Source of the DNA: Pseudomonas jinjuensis
GTDB lineage: Bacteria > Pseudomonadota > Gammaproteobacteria > Pseudomonadales > Pseudomonadaceae
Length of the DNA: 64,000 nucleotides
Direction of reading: 5' to 3'
NCBI RefSeq assembly: GCF_900103845.1
Contig: NZ_FNIJ01000005.1
Location: forward strand, 248,001-312,000
In this document: positions 44,441 to 51,623 of the stretch, one piece after another
Numbering within the stretch: the first letter of the stretch is position 1
Layout of the letters: the number at the start of each line of letters is the position of its first letter
Notes under the pieces: generated by a model
What the model saw: only the letters and a program-made list of their open reading frames with translations
The model's database searches: none
Told to the model about the DNA's origin: nothing
Position numbers and translations under genes: made by a program

Positions 44441-45625
44441 TCAAACGCGTTCGAAGATCGCGGCGATGCCCTGGCCGCCACCGATGCACATGGTCGTCAG
44501 CGCATAGCGGCCACGGATGCGCTGCAGCTCGTGGATGGCCTTGGTGGCGATGATCGCGCCGGTGGCGCCGACCGGATGGCCGAGGGAAATGCCCGAGCCG
44601 TTGGGGTTCACCTTCGCCGGGTCCAGCCCCAGTTCGTTGATCACGGCGCAGGCCTGGGCGGCGAAGGCTTCGTTGGCCTCGATGACGTCGATCTGCTCCA
44701 GGGCGATGCCGGTCTTCTCCAGCACCAGGCGGGTGGCGGAAACCGGGCCCATGCCCATGTACGCCGGGTCGAGGCCGGTATGCGCGTAGCCGACCAGCCG
44801 CGCCAGCGGGGTCAGGCCGAGGGCGGCGGCCTTGCGTTCCTCGGCGAGGACCAGGGCGCCGGCGCCGTCGTTGAGGCCGGAAGCGTTGCCGGCGGTCACG
44901 CTGCCTTCCTGGTCGAACACCGGGCGCATCGCCGCGAGCTGTTCGGCGCTGACGTCGGCGCGTACGTGCTCGTCGGTGGCGAAGCTGAGGGTGCCCTTGC
45001 GGGTGCGGATCTCGATCGGGACGATCTGCTCCTGGAAGTAGCCCTTGGCGATGGCGCGGGCGGCGCGGCGCTGGCTTTCCAGGGCGAGGGCGTCCTGCAT
45101 CTCGCGGGTGATGCCGTAGCGGCGGGCGATGTTCTCGGCGGTGATGCCCATGTGCGTGCGCGCCCAGGGGTCGTGCAGGATGCCGTTCATGTAGTCGATG
45201 CAGGCGCCGTCGCCCAGCCGACCGCCCCAGCGCATCGACGGGAGGATGAACGGGCCGCGGCTCATGCTCTCGGCACCGGCGCCGATGGCGATGTCGGTAT
45301 CGCCGAGAAGGATGCTCTGCGCGGCGGAGACGATCGCCTGCAGGCCGGAACCGCACAGGCGGTTGACGTTGAACGCAGGGGTTTCCTGCGGGACGCCGGC
45401 ATCCATCGCGGCGATGCGGCTGAGGTAGGCGTCGCGCGGTTCGGTGGGGATGACGTTGCCCATCACCACATGGCCGACGTCGGCCGGGGCGGTGCCGGCG
45501 CGCTCGATGGCGGCCTTGCAGGCGGCGGTGGCCAGGGTGGTCATGGGAGTGTCCTTCAGGGAGCCGCCGAAGGAGCCGATTGCGGTGCGCGCGGCACCTA
45601 CCACGAGGATTTGACGTTGTGCCAT
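44441..45625 (-). CDS. Acetyl-CoA acyltransferase (thiolase)
   Basis: The 394-residue thiolase has all catalytic residues: Cys91 in RLCGSGLQAI, His in GHPVGATGA and Cys380 in MCIGGGQG. It cleaves 3-ketoacyl-CoA to acetyl-CoA plus a shortened acyl-CoA. It is first in the - strand operon; operator site 6 lies 71 bp upstream. It should not be confused with the thiolase-like aldolase at 35096, which lacks the second Cys. Confidence 0.92.
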   Translation of the reverse strand: MAQRQILVVGAARTAIGSFGGSLKDTPMTTLATAACKAAIERAGTAPADVGHVVMGNVIPTEPRDAYLSRIAAMDAGVPQETPAFNVNRLCGSGLQAIVSAAQSILLGDTDIAIGAGAESMSRGPFILPSMRWGGRLGDGACIDYMNGILHDPWARTHMGITAENIARRYGITREMQDALALESQRRAARAIAKGYFQEQIVPIEIRTRKGTLSFATDEHVRADVSAEQLAAMRPVFDQEGSVTAGNASGLNDGAGALVLAEERKAAALGLTPLARLVGYAHTGLDPAYMGMGPVSATRLVLEKTGIALEQIDVIEANEAFAAQACAVINELGLDPAKVNPNGSGISLGHPVGATGAIIATKAIHELQRIRGRYALTTMCIGGGQGIAAIFERV

Positions 45626-45696
45626 TTGACCGTCCGATTGTTGTTGTCAGGTGGGTTGCAAGCGAGCCATGGCGCAGCTTGGTTGTGCGTCGATTA

Positions 45697-45718
45697 AAAA
45701 ACAATATTGTTCGTTTGT
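45697..45718. promoter_or_regulatory. Putative TetR operator, site 6 (between divergent operons)
   Basis: AAACA-ATATTGTTC-GTTT core, with the perfect palindrome ACAATATTGT inside. It lies upstream of the - strand thiolase operon and of the + strand ferredoxin operon, so one site could control both. Confidence 0.62.
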
Positions 45719-45878
45719 AAAATGGCGCGCCTTCCTCTAGAGTGAAAACCGATCCCGGAACGATCCGCCAGAAACGTCCCGGCGATGCTCTGATCAACCT
45801 GCCCTCGACGGCAGGACGTGGTAGCTCGATGTTTTGACAAGCCGAAGAAGGGGCGAGTCGGCCCCGAGAGATGCAGAG

Positions 45879-46052
45879 ATGAAAACAAGAACAATGATCA
45901 CCTGTTTTGCCCTGGCCGGTTTCGTATCGCTGGTCATCATTCCTCCGCTTGCCCAACCCGCCTACAAGCGGACCGACTACCGGGCCTGCCCGGGAAGCTC
46001 CTTGCCGTGCGCATTGCCTGCGAGCTTCACCGGCTGGCCGCAATTCCCCTGA
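45879..46052 (+). CDS. Small putative secreted protein
   Basis: The 57-residue frame starts ATG after an AGAG-like site. A hydrophobic N-terminal segment (MITCFALAGFVSLVIIPPLA) could be a signal peptide or anchor. The short Pro-rich tail has two Cys. It lies alone between the divergent promoter region and the ferredoxin gene. No family was recognised, and it may be a chance frame. Confidence 0.35.
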   Translation: MKTRTMITCFALAGFVSLVIIPPLAQPAYKRTDYRACPGSSLPCALPASFTGWPQFP

Positions 46053-46193
46053 GACGCGCCTGATTTCGTGAGGCGGTCTCGCACCGCCTCCGATCCGGGT
46101 CCGTTTCGCTGGCCGACAGACGTCGGTAATCCATGCATTCGCCATATCCGCACTTTTACGCGGAGGCATCCGCACGCCTGATCGAGAGGAACC

Positions 46194-46523
46194 ATGACTG
46201 CATTCCGATTCGCCCTGAACAGCGCCGACCTGCCGCCCGGCAAGAGCAAGGCCGTCGACCTCGACGGACAGAGCGTGCTGCTGTGCAACGTGGCCGGCGA
46301 AGTCTTCGCCGTGGAGAACCGCTGCACCCACCAGGGTGCGGAGCTGGAGGGCGGGCGCATCCGCAACGGGATGATCGCCTGCCCGCTGCATGGCGTGCTG
46401 TTCGACGTGCGCACCGGTTGCGGCAAGGGGCCGCTCGGCCGCGTGCCGCTGCGCACCTTCGCCGTGCAGGTGGTCGATGGCCGCATCGAAGTGGCCGGGC
46501 AGTCCGCCGTGGAAACGGCCTGA
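46194..46523 (+). CDS. Rieske-type ferredoxin
   Basis: The 109-residue protein is a single Rieske domain with C44-x-H46 and C63-x2-H66 (NRCTHQGAELEGG, then ACPLHGVLFD). This is the usual size of the bacterial oxygenase ferredoxins. It would shuttle electrons from the reductase at 41645 to the oxygenases. As the only ferredoxin seen, it may serve several of them. It starts the + strand operon to 49855. Confidence 0.92.
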   Translation: MTAFRFALNSADLPPGKSKAVDLDGQSVLLCNVAGEVFAVENRCTHQGAELEGGRIRNGMIACPLHGVLFDVRTGCGKGPLGRVPLRTFAVQVVDGRIEVAGQSAVETA

Positions 46524-46547
46524 GCAACGCAGGACCAGAGGTAGGAA

Positions 46548-47591
46548 ATGTCGAACTTGAACCAGCCCGGCGCCGTGACGGACCGGGTCAGCTTGGATGC
46601 CGCCGGTGAACGACTGGCGCAGTACCTGGAAGGGCAGACCGGTGCAGCGGTGTCGCTCGAGTCCATCGAGCGCCTGTCCGGCGGTGCGATCCAGGAGAAC
46701 TGGCTGCTGCGCGCGCAGGTGAATGGCGAGGCGCGGCGCTGGGTACTGCGCACCGATTCGCCTTCCGCGGTGGCCAGCAGCATGACCCGTGCGCAGGAGT
46801 TCGCCGTGCTCGGCGCGGCGCATCGCGCCGGGGTCAAGGTGCCCGAGCCGCTCTGGCTGTGCCGGGACGATGCGCTGCTCGGCCGCGACTTCTTCATCAT
46901 GCAGGCGTTGGCCGGCACGGCCAGCGGCTTCCGCCTGACCGGAGATCGTTCGCTGGACGACGCGCGCCCGCAGCTGTGCCGCGAACTGGGCGCCAACCTC
47001 GCACGTCTGCATCGCATCCAGCCGTCCGAGGCGTCGCTGGACTTCCTGCCGCCGCCGGCCAGCGAGCCGATCCAGCACGCCATCGACGAGTGCCGCGGAT
47101 TCCTCGACGAGATTCCGGGGTGCTATCCGGCCCTCGAATGGGGCCTGCGCTGGTGCGAGGTGCACAAGCCGCAGGAACGTCCGGCCAACCTGATCCACCG
47201 CGATTACCGCACCGGCAACTACATGGTCGACCAGGGCCGCCTGAGCGGCGTGCTGGACTGGGAGTTCACCGGCTGGGGCGACGCCCGCGAAGACCTCGGC
47301 TGGTTCACCGCCCGCTGCTGGCGCTTCGCCCGGCATGACCGCGAAGCCGGCGGCATGGGTGAGCTGGAAGACTTCCTCGGTGGCTACCGCGAAGTCGCAG
47401 GCTGGGCGCCGACAGCGGTGGAGCTGGTCTACTGGCAGGTCCTCGCGCACTTGCGCTGGGCGGTGATCGCCCTGCAGCAGGCGCAGCGCCACCTGTCCGG
47501 CCAGCAATCCTCGCTGGAACTGGCGCTCACCGGGCGCATGGTCCCGGAACTGGAGCACGAAATCCTCGCCCTGACAGGAGCACCGCAATGA
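46548..47591 (+). CDS. APH-like phosphotransferase (LvaA/ACAD10-kinase-like)
   Basis: The 347-residue aminoglycoside-phosphotransferase-fold kinase has the catalytic H217-R-D219-x4-N224 loop and the metal-binding D237-W-E. Members that sit with a small DUF6285-type protein and an acyl-CoA dehydrogenase include P. putida LvaA, which phosphorylates the 4-hydroxyl of a 4-hydroxyacyl-CoA. The same neighbours are present here (47588, 48683). ATGA coupling to the next gene supports a complex. Confidence 0.85.
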   Translation: MSNLNQPGAVTDRVSLDAAGERLAQYLEGQTGAAVSLESIERLSGGAIQENWLLRAQVNGEARRWVLRTDSPSAVASSMTRAQEFAVLGAAHRAGVKVPEPLWLCRDDALLGRDFFIMQALAGTASGFRLTGDRSLDDARPQLCRELGANLARLHRIQPSEASLDFLPPPASEPIQHAIDECRGFLDEIPGCYPALEWGLRWCEVHKPQERPANLIHRDYRTGNYMVDQGRLSGVLDWEFTGWGDAREDLGWFTARCWRFARHDREAGGMGELEDFLGGYREVAGWAPTAVELVYWQVLAHLRWAVIALQQAQRHLSGQQSSLELALTGRMVPELEHEILALTGAPQ

Positions 47592-47956
47592 GCCGTTCCG
47601 ATGCCCAGGACCTGCTGTCCACCGCGCGCCAAACGCTGTTGGAGCAGCTGCTGCCCGCGTTGCCCGCCGGCCTGCATTACGAAGCGCGCATGATCGCCAG
47701 CGCCATGGCCATGGCGGCGCGGGAGATGGCCCTGGAGCCGGAGCGCCGAGAGGTGGAAGCGGCGAGCCTGGCCCGCGCGCTTGGCCGTGAGGACTCCGCC
47801 ATGCCGGTCGAGACCCGCGAGCACCTGTGCCGGCGAATTCGCCAGGGTGATTTCGACCGACCCGGCGTGGCCCGGGACGAACTGCTGGGCGCGCTGCGGG
47901 AGATGAACCGCGCCGACCTGCGCATCAGCAATCCCAAGGTGCTCGGTCATGTCTGA
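47588..47956 (+). CDS. DUF6285/LvaB-like small protein
   Basis: The 122-residue, mostly helical protein (LLSTARQTLLEQLLPALP, then ARMIASAMAMAAREMALEPE) lies directly after the kinase gene with a 4-base overlap. In the levulinate pathway LvaB is a small protein of about this size needed by the kinase LvaA. The match here is by size, position and general pattern, so the LvaB name is an inference. Confidence 0.75.
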   Translation: MSRSDAQDLLSTARQTLLEQLLPALPAGLHYEARMIASAMAMAAREMALEPERREVEAASLARALGREDSAMPVETREHLCRRIRQGDFDRPGVARDELLGALREMNRADLRISNPKVLGHV

Positions 47957-48680
47957 TGCCGTTCCCATTGTGCGTCGCCGCTGCTATCTGGTCCGGCATG
48001 GCCATGTCGACTACTTCGATGCCGACGGCCGTCCGCTGGACCCGCGCTTCGTGCCGCTGTCGCTGCGCGGCAGGGAACAGGCCGCGGCCCTCGGCAAGGT
48101 GCTCGACGGAACGACCTTCGATCGTGCCCTGTGCTCCACCTATCCGCGCACCCGGCAGACCCTGGAACTGATGTTGGGCGAGCGCAGGATGCTGGTCGAG
48201 GAGCTGGCCTCCCTGCGGGAAATCCGTGCAGGCCGTCTGCGCGAGATTCCCGAGCAGAGCCGCCAGCGTGAAATAGCCGGGGCATATCGCCTGGCAGCCA
48301 TGGAGGGGGCGGCCTTCCTGCGTGGCGAAGCCTGGGCCGACTTCCAGCAGCGCGTGCTCGGCACTTTCTTCGGCCTGCTCGACGATCCGCACTGGAACAG
48401 ACTGCTGATGGTGACTCACGACGCCGTCAACCGCGTGCTGCTCGGCTGGGCCAGCGGCTCCGGGCTGGCCGGCATCGCCGCCTTCGAACAGGACAACGCC
48501 TGCCTCAACGTGCTCGACATCGACATGCGCGGCGGCGAAGTGCTCGGCGCGATCATCCGTACCCTCAACTACACGCCCTACGATCCGCACAAGAACGGCA
48601 TCCATCACACCGTGATGGAGCACGTGCTGCAGCGCATCGGCCAACCGGCCCGCCATACCGAACCTTCCAGCCTGGAGTAG
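47949..48680 (+). CDS. Histidine phosphatase family protein
   Basis: The 243-residue phosphoglycerate-mutase-like protein has the N-terminal RHG motif (R16-H17-G18, in LVRHGHVDYFD), a second active-site region YPRTRQTLEL, and VTHDAVNRVLLG with the second His. It should remove a phosphoryl group from a small molecule. Inside an operon with a kinase and an ACAD, it may recycle or proof-read a phosphoacyl-CoA intermediate; this is a hypothesis. Confidence 0.85.
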   Translation: MSDAVPIVRRRCYLVRHGHVDYFDADGRPLDPRFVPLSLRGREQAAALGKVLDGTTFDRALCSTYPRTRQTLELMLGERRMLVEELASLREIRAGRLREIPEQSRQREIAGAYRLAAMEGAAFLRGEAWADFQQRVLGTFFGLLDDPHWNRLLMVTHDAVNRVLLGWASGSGLAGIAAFEQDNACLNVLDIDMRGGEVLGAIIRTLNYTPYDPHKNGIHHTVMEHVLQRIGQPARHTEPSSLE

Positions 48681-48682
48681 GA

Positions 48683-49855
48683 ATGCCCATGAATTTCGCA
48701 ATGTCCGAGGAACTGCTCGCCCTGCAAGCCAGGGTGCGCCGCTTCATCGCCGAAGAAGTCATCCCGATGGAGAACGACCCGCGCTGCGGCGCCCACGGTC
48801 CCTCCGCGGAGCTGCGCCAGGAACTGGTGGAGAAGGCCCGCCGCCATGGCCTGCTGACGCCCCATGCGTCCCGCGAGATGGGCGGCCTGGGTCTGTCCCA
48901 TGTGGAAAAGGCGGTGGTCTTCGAAGAGGCCGGCTATTCCACCCTGGGGCCGATCGCACTGAACATCCATGCGCCGGACGAAGGCAACATCCACCTGCTG
49001 GAAGTGGTCGCCTCGCCTGAACAGAAGGACCGCTGGCTGCGCCCGATGGTGCAGGGCCACATCCGCTCCTGCTTCGCCATGACCGAGCCGGAAGGCGCCG
49101 GTTCCGATCCGTCGATGCTCAACACCACCGCCGTGCGCGATGGCGACGACTACCTCATCAACGGCAGCAAGTGGCTGATCACCGGCGCCCAGGGCGCGAG
49201 CGTCTGCATCATCATGGCGCGCATGGAGGACGGCAGCGCCACCATGTTCCTCACCGACACCGACCGCCCCGGCTTCATCCTCGAACGCATGATGGATTCG
49301 CTGGACAGCTGCTTCGCCGGCGGCCACGGCGTGCTGCGTTTCGAGAACCTGCGCATTCCCGCCAGCGACGTGCTCGGCGAGATCGGCAAGGGCTTCCGCT
49401 ACGCCCAGGTGCGCCTGGCGCCGGCGCGGCTGACCCACTGCATGCGCTGGCTCGGCCAGGCCCGCCGCGCCCACGACGTGGCCTGCGCCTATGCGCGCAA
49501 GCGCGAATCCTTCGGCCGCAAGCTCGGCGAACACCAGGGCGTCGGCTTCATGCTGGCGGACAATGAGATGGACATGCACGCCACCCGCCTGGTCATCCAG
49601 CATTGCGCCTGGGTGCTGGACCAGGGCGATCGTGGCAGTAGCGAGTCGAGCATGGCCAAGGTGATCAGCGCCGACAGCATATGGCGGGTTATCGACCGCA
49701 GCGTGCAGGTGCTCGGCGGCCGTGGCATGACCAGCGAGACCATCGCCGAACGCATCTTCCGCGACGCCCGTGCGTTCCGTGTCTATGACGGCCCGAACGA
49801 GGTGCATCGCATGAGCCTGGCGAGGAAGATCCTCGCCCGCGAAGGCGACTGCTAG
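48683..49855 (+). CDS. Acyl-CoA dehydrogenase family protein (LvaC/ACAD10-like context)
   Basis: The 390-residue ACAD has FAMTEPEGAGSDPSML, GSKWLITGAQGASVCI and the C-terminal VQVLGGRGMTSETIAERIFR plus EVHRMSLARKILA. In the levulinate system the matching enzyme LvaC turns a 4-phosphoacyl-CoA into a 3-hydroxyacyl-CoA. The kinase and small protein here make the same step likely. A second ATG at 48689 is an alternative start. Its stop codon lies one base before the regulator remnant at 49857. Confidence 0.88.
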   Translation: MPMNFAMSEELLALQARVRRFIAEEVIPMENDPRCGAHGPSAELRQELVEKARRHGLLTPHASREMGGLGLSHVEKAVVFEEAGYSTLGPIALNIHAPDEGNIHLLEVVASPEQKDRWLRPMVQGHIRSCFAMTEPEGAGSDPSMLNTTAVRDGDDYLINGSKWLITGAQGASVCIIMARMEDGSATMFLTDTDRPGFILERMMDSLDSCFAGGHGVLRFENLRIPASDVLGEIGKGFRYAQVRLAPARLTHCMRWLGQARRAHDVACAYARKRESFGRKLGEHQGVGFMLADNEMDMHATRLVIQHCAWVLDQGDRGSSESSMAKVISADSIWRVIDRSVQVLGGRGMTSETIAERIFRDARAFRVYDGPNEVHRMSLARKILAREGDC

Positions 49856-49856
49856 C

Positions 49857-49904
49857 GAACATGCCCGCCCGCGGATGGGCTATGCCGCTGGCTCCAGCCA
49901 ATAG
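49857..49904 (+). pseudogene. Remnant of a XylR/DmpR-type regulator gene
   Basis: Read in frame this gives EHARPRMGYAAGSSQ then TAG. It matches AHARRLLGRMGYAAGSS in the sensor domain of the regulator at 56853, minus three codons. Twenty-eight bases (49871-49898) are identical to 57029-57056. No start, no downstream sequence and no RBS remain, so it is a gene scrap left by recombination directly after the ACAD stop codon. Confidence 0.7.
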
Positions 49905-50026
49905 TTTTCATGCCTGAAAGCTGGCTGCAAGAAAATCAAGTGCTTATGGCCTCTGAGCTTTGCCATCGCGCGGATACCGCCAGGAAGCGCTGATAAGTAG
50001 AGAAAGAAGGAGAGCGGGGACAGGAG

Positions 50027-50045
50027 CCCCTGCGAGGAGCAGGGG
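50027..50045. terminator. Stem-loop in the junction region
   Basis: CCCCTGC-GAGGA-GCAGGGG forms a perfect 7-bp stem about 170 bp after the ACAD gene. It may end the 46194-49855 operon. No U-run follows. The rest of 49905-50116 holds no convincing gene; a 27-codon frame at 49910 has no RBS. Confidence 0.35.
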
Positions 50046-50116
50046 TGCTAGGCGCTGGCCGTGCAGGCGGATGCCGGGTGCCGACGCGGATCGGCGCCTA
50101 CACCGGCTTCTACATG

Positions 50117-50287
50117 TCACTCGACCACGCCGATCCCGACCATTTCAGTACGGTCCTGGATGATGAGTGCACCGACGTTCTCGGCTGCCATCATCATCTG
50201 GAGCGCTTCGAATATGGTGGCGTTCGGCGAAATGGAATGGATATCGGCTCGTGGTTTGTTGGCCAGAGTTTGTTTGACGGTTCTCAT
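50117..50287 (-). pseudogene. Truncated CBS-domain protein
   Basis: The 56-residue frame MRTVKQTLANKP... with SISPNATIFEALQMMMAAENVGALIIQD matches the first half of the N-terminal CBS domain of small CBS-pair proteins (about 140 residues). It ends abruptly in EMVGIGVVE and a stop, where intact members continue with a SERDYARK-like segment. Most of the gene is missing, so it is a decayed fragment next to the regulator remnant. Confidence 0.7.
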
Positions 50288-50373
50288 GCGGGGCCTGATT
50301 GCAATGGTGTTGCCCCCGCCCAGGCGGGCGAGGGCGCTGTTGGGTTGGATAGTTCGAGGTGTCAGCCTGAGGC

Positions 50374-51195
50374 TCAGAAGGCCTTGGTCAGAACAAGCCT
50401 TACCAGGTCCCCCTCGAAGTCGTTGTCGACCTTGTATTCCCGGTAGGCTGCCAGATTCAGACCGAGGCCCGCTTCCGGCCAGAAGCGGGCGACCTCCAGG
50501 CCGAGGGCATGTCGCTCTGCGTCGCCAGCGCCCTGTTGCCATTGGTCATGACCGACCACGCCGAACTCCACTCCGCTATCCAGGCGCTTACCCAATCCCC
50601 ATTCGACGAGAAATTCGTCCTCGACGTCCGGGTCGTCGGCCAGCTCGTAGCGAGACAGGACGCTGAGGGAGACATCCTTGCGCTCCGTCAGATAGAGGTT
50701 GCCGCCAAGGGTCAGCATCAGTTCGGCAAAGCCGAGTCCCGGGTCGGCGGGCTCGTTGTCGCGCCCTGTTGGCGACCAGATGCCTGCACCCGCCACGGCA
50801 TCCCAGCGTTCTCCGTGCCAGCCCAGTACGCTGCCGACGAAGACATCTCCGACACCCCAGGCCGAGTCATCGAGCGCTCCCGAGTTCAGCTGCAAGTCCT
50901 TGCGGATGATCGGGACGATGGCCTCGAAGGCCAGATCACCACCCAGCACTTGCTGTTCGGTGACCCAGACCAGACGGTTGGCCAGGGCGTCGACCCGGGC
51001 CTCGCTATCCGGGAGGGTGTCGTGATGGTCGGCCTGGTAGTGCACGGCATAGCCTCTGTAGTAGACGCCCGGGGGCGGAACGACCGCGCCATTCAGGCCT
51101 TCGACGCCGGGGCTGTAGTGACTGCCCGCGGATGCCAGGAGTGGAAGCAGGAGGCTGGCGGCAGCCAGAACGAGTGAGGAGTGAGTCGTGTGCAT
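50374..51195 (-). CDS. Outer-membrane transporter of the meta-pathway/phenol (SphA-like) family
   Basis: The 273-residue precursor has a Sec signal peptide (MHTTHSSLVLAAASLLLPLLASAG). It continues with GVYYRGYAVHYQADHH and alternating beta strands ending in LVRLVLTKAF with a terminal Phe, typical for outer-membrane beta barrels. Genes of this type lie in aromatic catabolic operons and are thought to aid uptake. It is the last intact gene of the hydroxyquinol operon. Confidence 0.85.
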   Translation of the reverse strand: MHTTHSSLVLAAASLLLPLLASAGSHYSPGVEGLNGAVVPPPGVYYRGYAVHYQADHHDTLPDSEARVDALANRLVWVTEQQVLGGDLAFEAIVPIIRKDLQLNSGALDDSAWGVGDVFVGSVLGWHGERWDAVAGAGIWSPTGRDNEPADPGLGFAELMLTLGGNLYLTERKDVSLSVLSRYELADDPDVEDEFLVEWGLGKRLDSGVEFGVVGHDQWQQGAGDAERHALGLEVARFWPEAGLGLNLAAYREYKVDNDFEGDLVRLVLTKAF

Positions 51196-51277
51196 CGTGT
51201 TTTCCGTTATGTCAGCGGAAACCGCTGATGGAGTTGTTGTTGTGGCGGCGCATTTGCAGAGCGGCAGTGGTGGGACG

Positions 51278-51472
51278 TCAGCGACCGTCGACCTTGCGCT
51301 TGGAGACACCGCCGACCCCGTAGTGCTGTTTGGGCATGTCGTTGAGGATGATCCGCACCGAATCGCGGGGCGCATTCAGGGCGCGATGGCAGGCCTCCGT
51401 CACTTCGTGGATCAGTTGTTCCTTCTGCTCGTCCGAGCGGCCTTCGACGAGGTTGATGGTGATGATGGGCAT
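51278..51472 (-). CDS. 4-oxalocrotonate tautomerase family enzyme
   Basis: The 64-residue protein has the catalytic Pro directly after the initiator Met (PIITINLVEGRSDEQ), which acts as the general base after Met removal. The VRIILNDMPKQHYGVGG segment is typical. It would isomerise enol/keto forms. In a hydroxyquinol route it may help with maleylacetate or related dienols. Confidence 0.92.
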   Translation of the reverse strand: MPIITINLVEGRSDEQKEQLIHEVTEACHRALNAPRDSVRIILNDMPKQHYGVGGVSKRKVDGR

Positions 51473-51575
51473 GGAGTCTCCTTGCCATTTGCTTGCTGCG
51501 GGGAACAGTCCGGACGCGCGCCTTTCTGGAGGACATCGATTCCGGACGGAGGGTTTTCGTGGATGAGCGAAGCCG

Positions 51576-51606
51576 GAGGCCGTGCCCTGGTGCCGGGCAC
51601 GGCCTC
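51576..51606 (-). terminator. Perfect 12-bp hairpin between MFS and tautomerase genes
   Basis: GAGGCCGTGCCC (51576-51587) and GGGCACGGCCTC (51595-51606) pair perfectly with a 7-base loop. It lies 18 bp after the MFS stop codon (- strand). With no U-run on the - strand, it may be an attenuator or mRNA-stabilising element that lowers expression of the last two genes. Confidence 0.5.
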
Positions 51607-51623
51607 GTGTCGTGGTACCCGGA

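Noticed and set aside
45626-47588. - strand frame running from opposite the ferredoxin/kinase genes into the thiolase
   Set aside because: The thiolase start at 45625 fits family length. The upstream part of the frame is antisense to the ferredoxin and kinase genes.
49910-49993. 27-codon frame in the junction region
   Set aside because: No ribosome-binding site, no recognised family, and it lies within decayed sequence.
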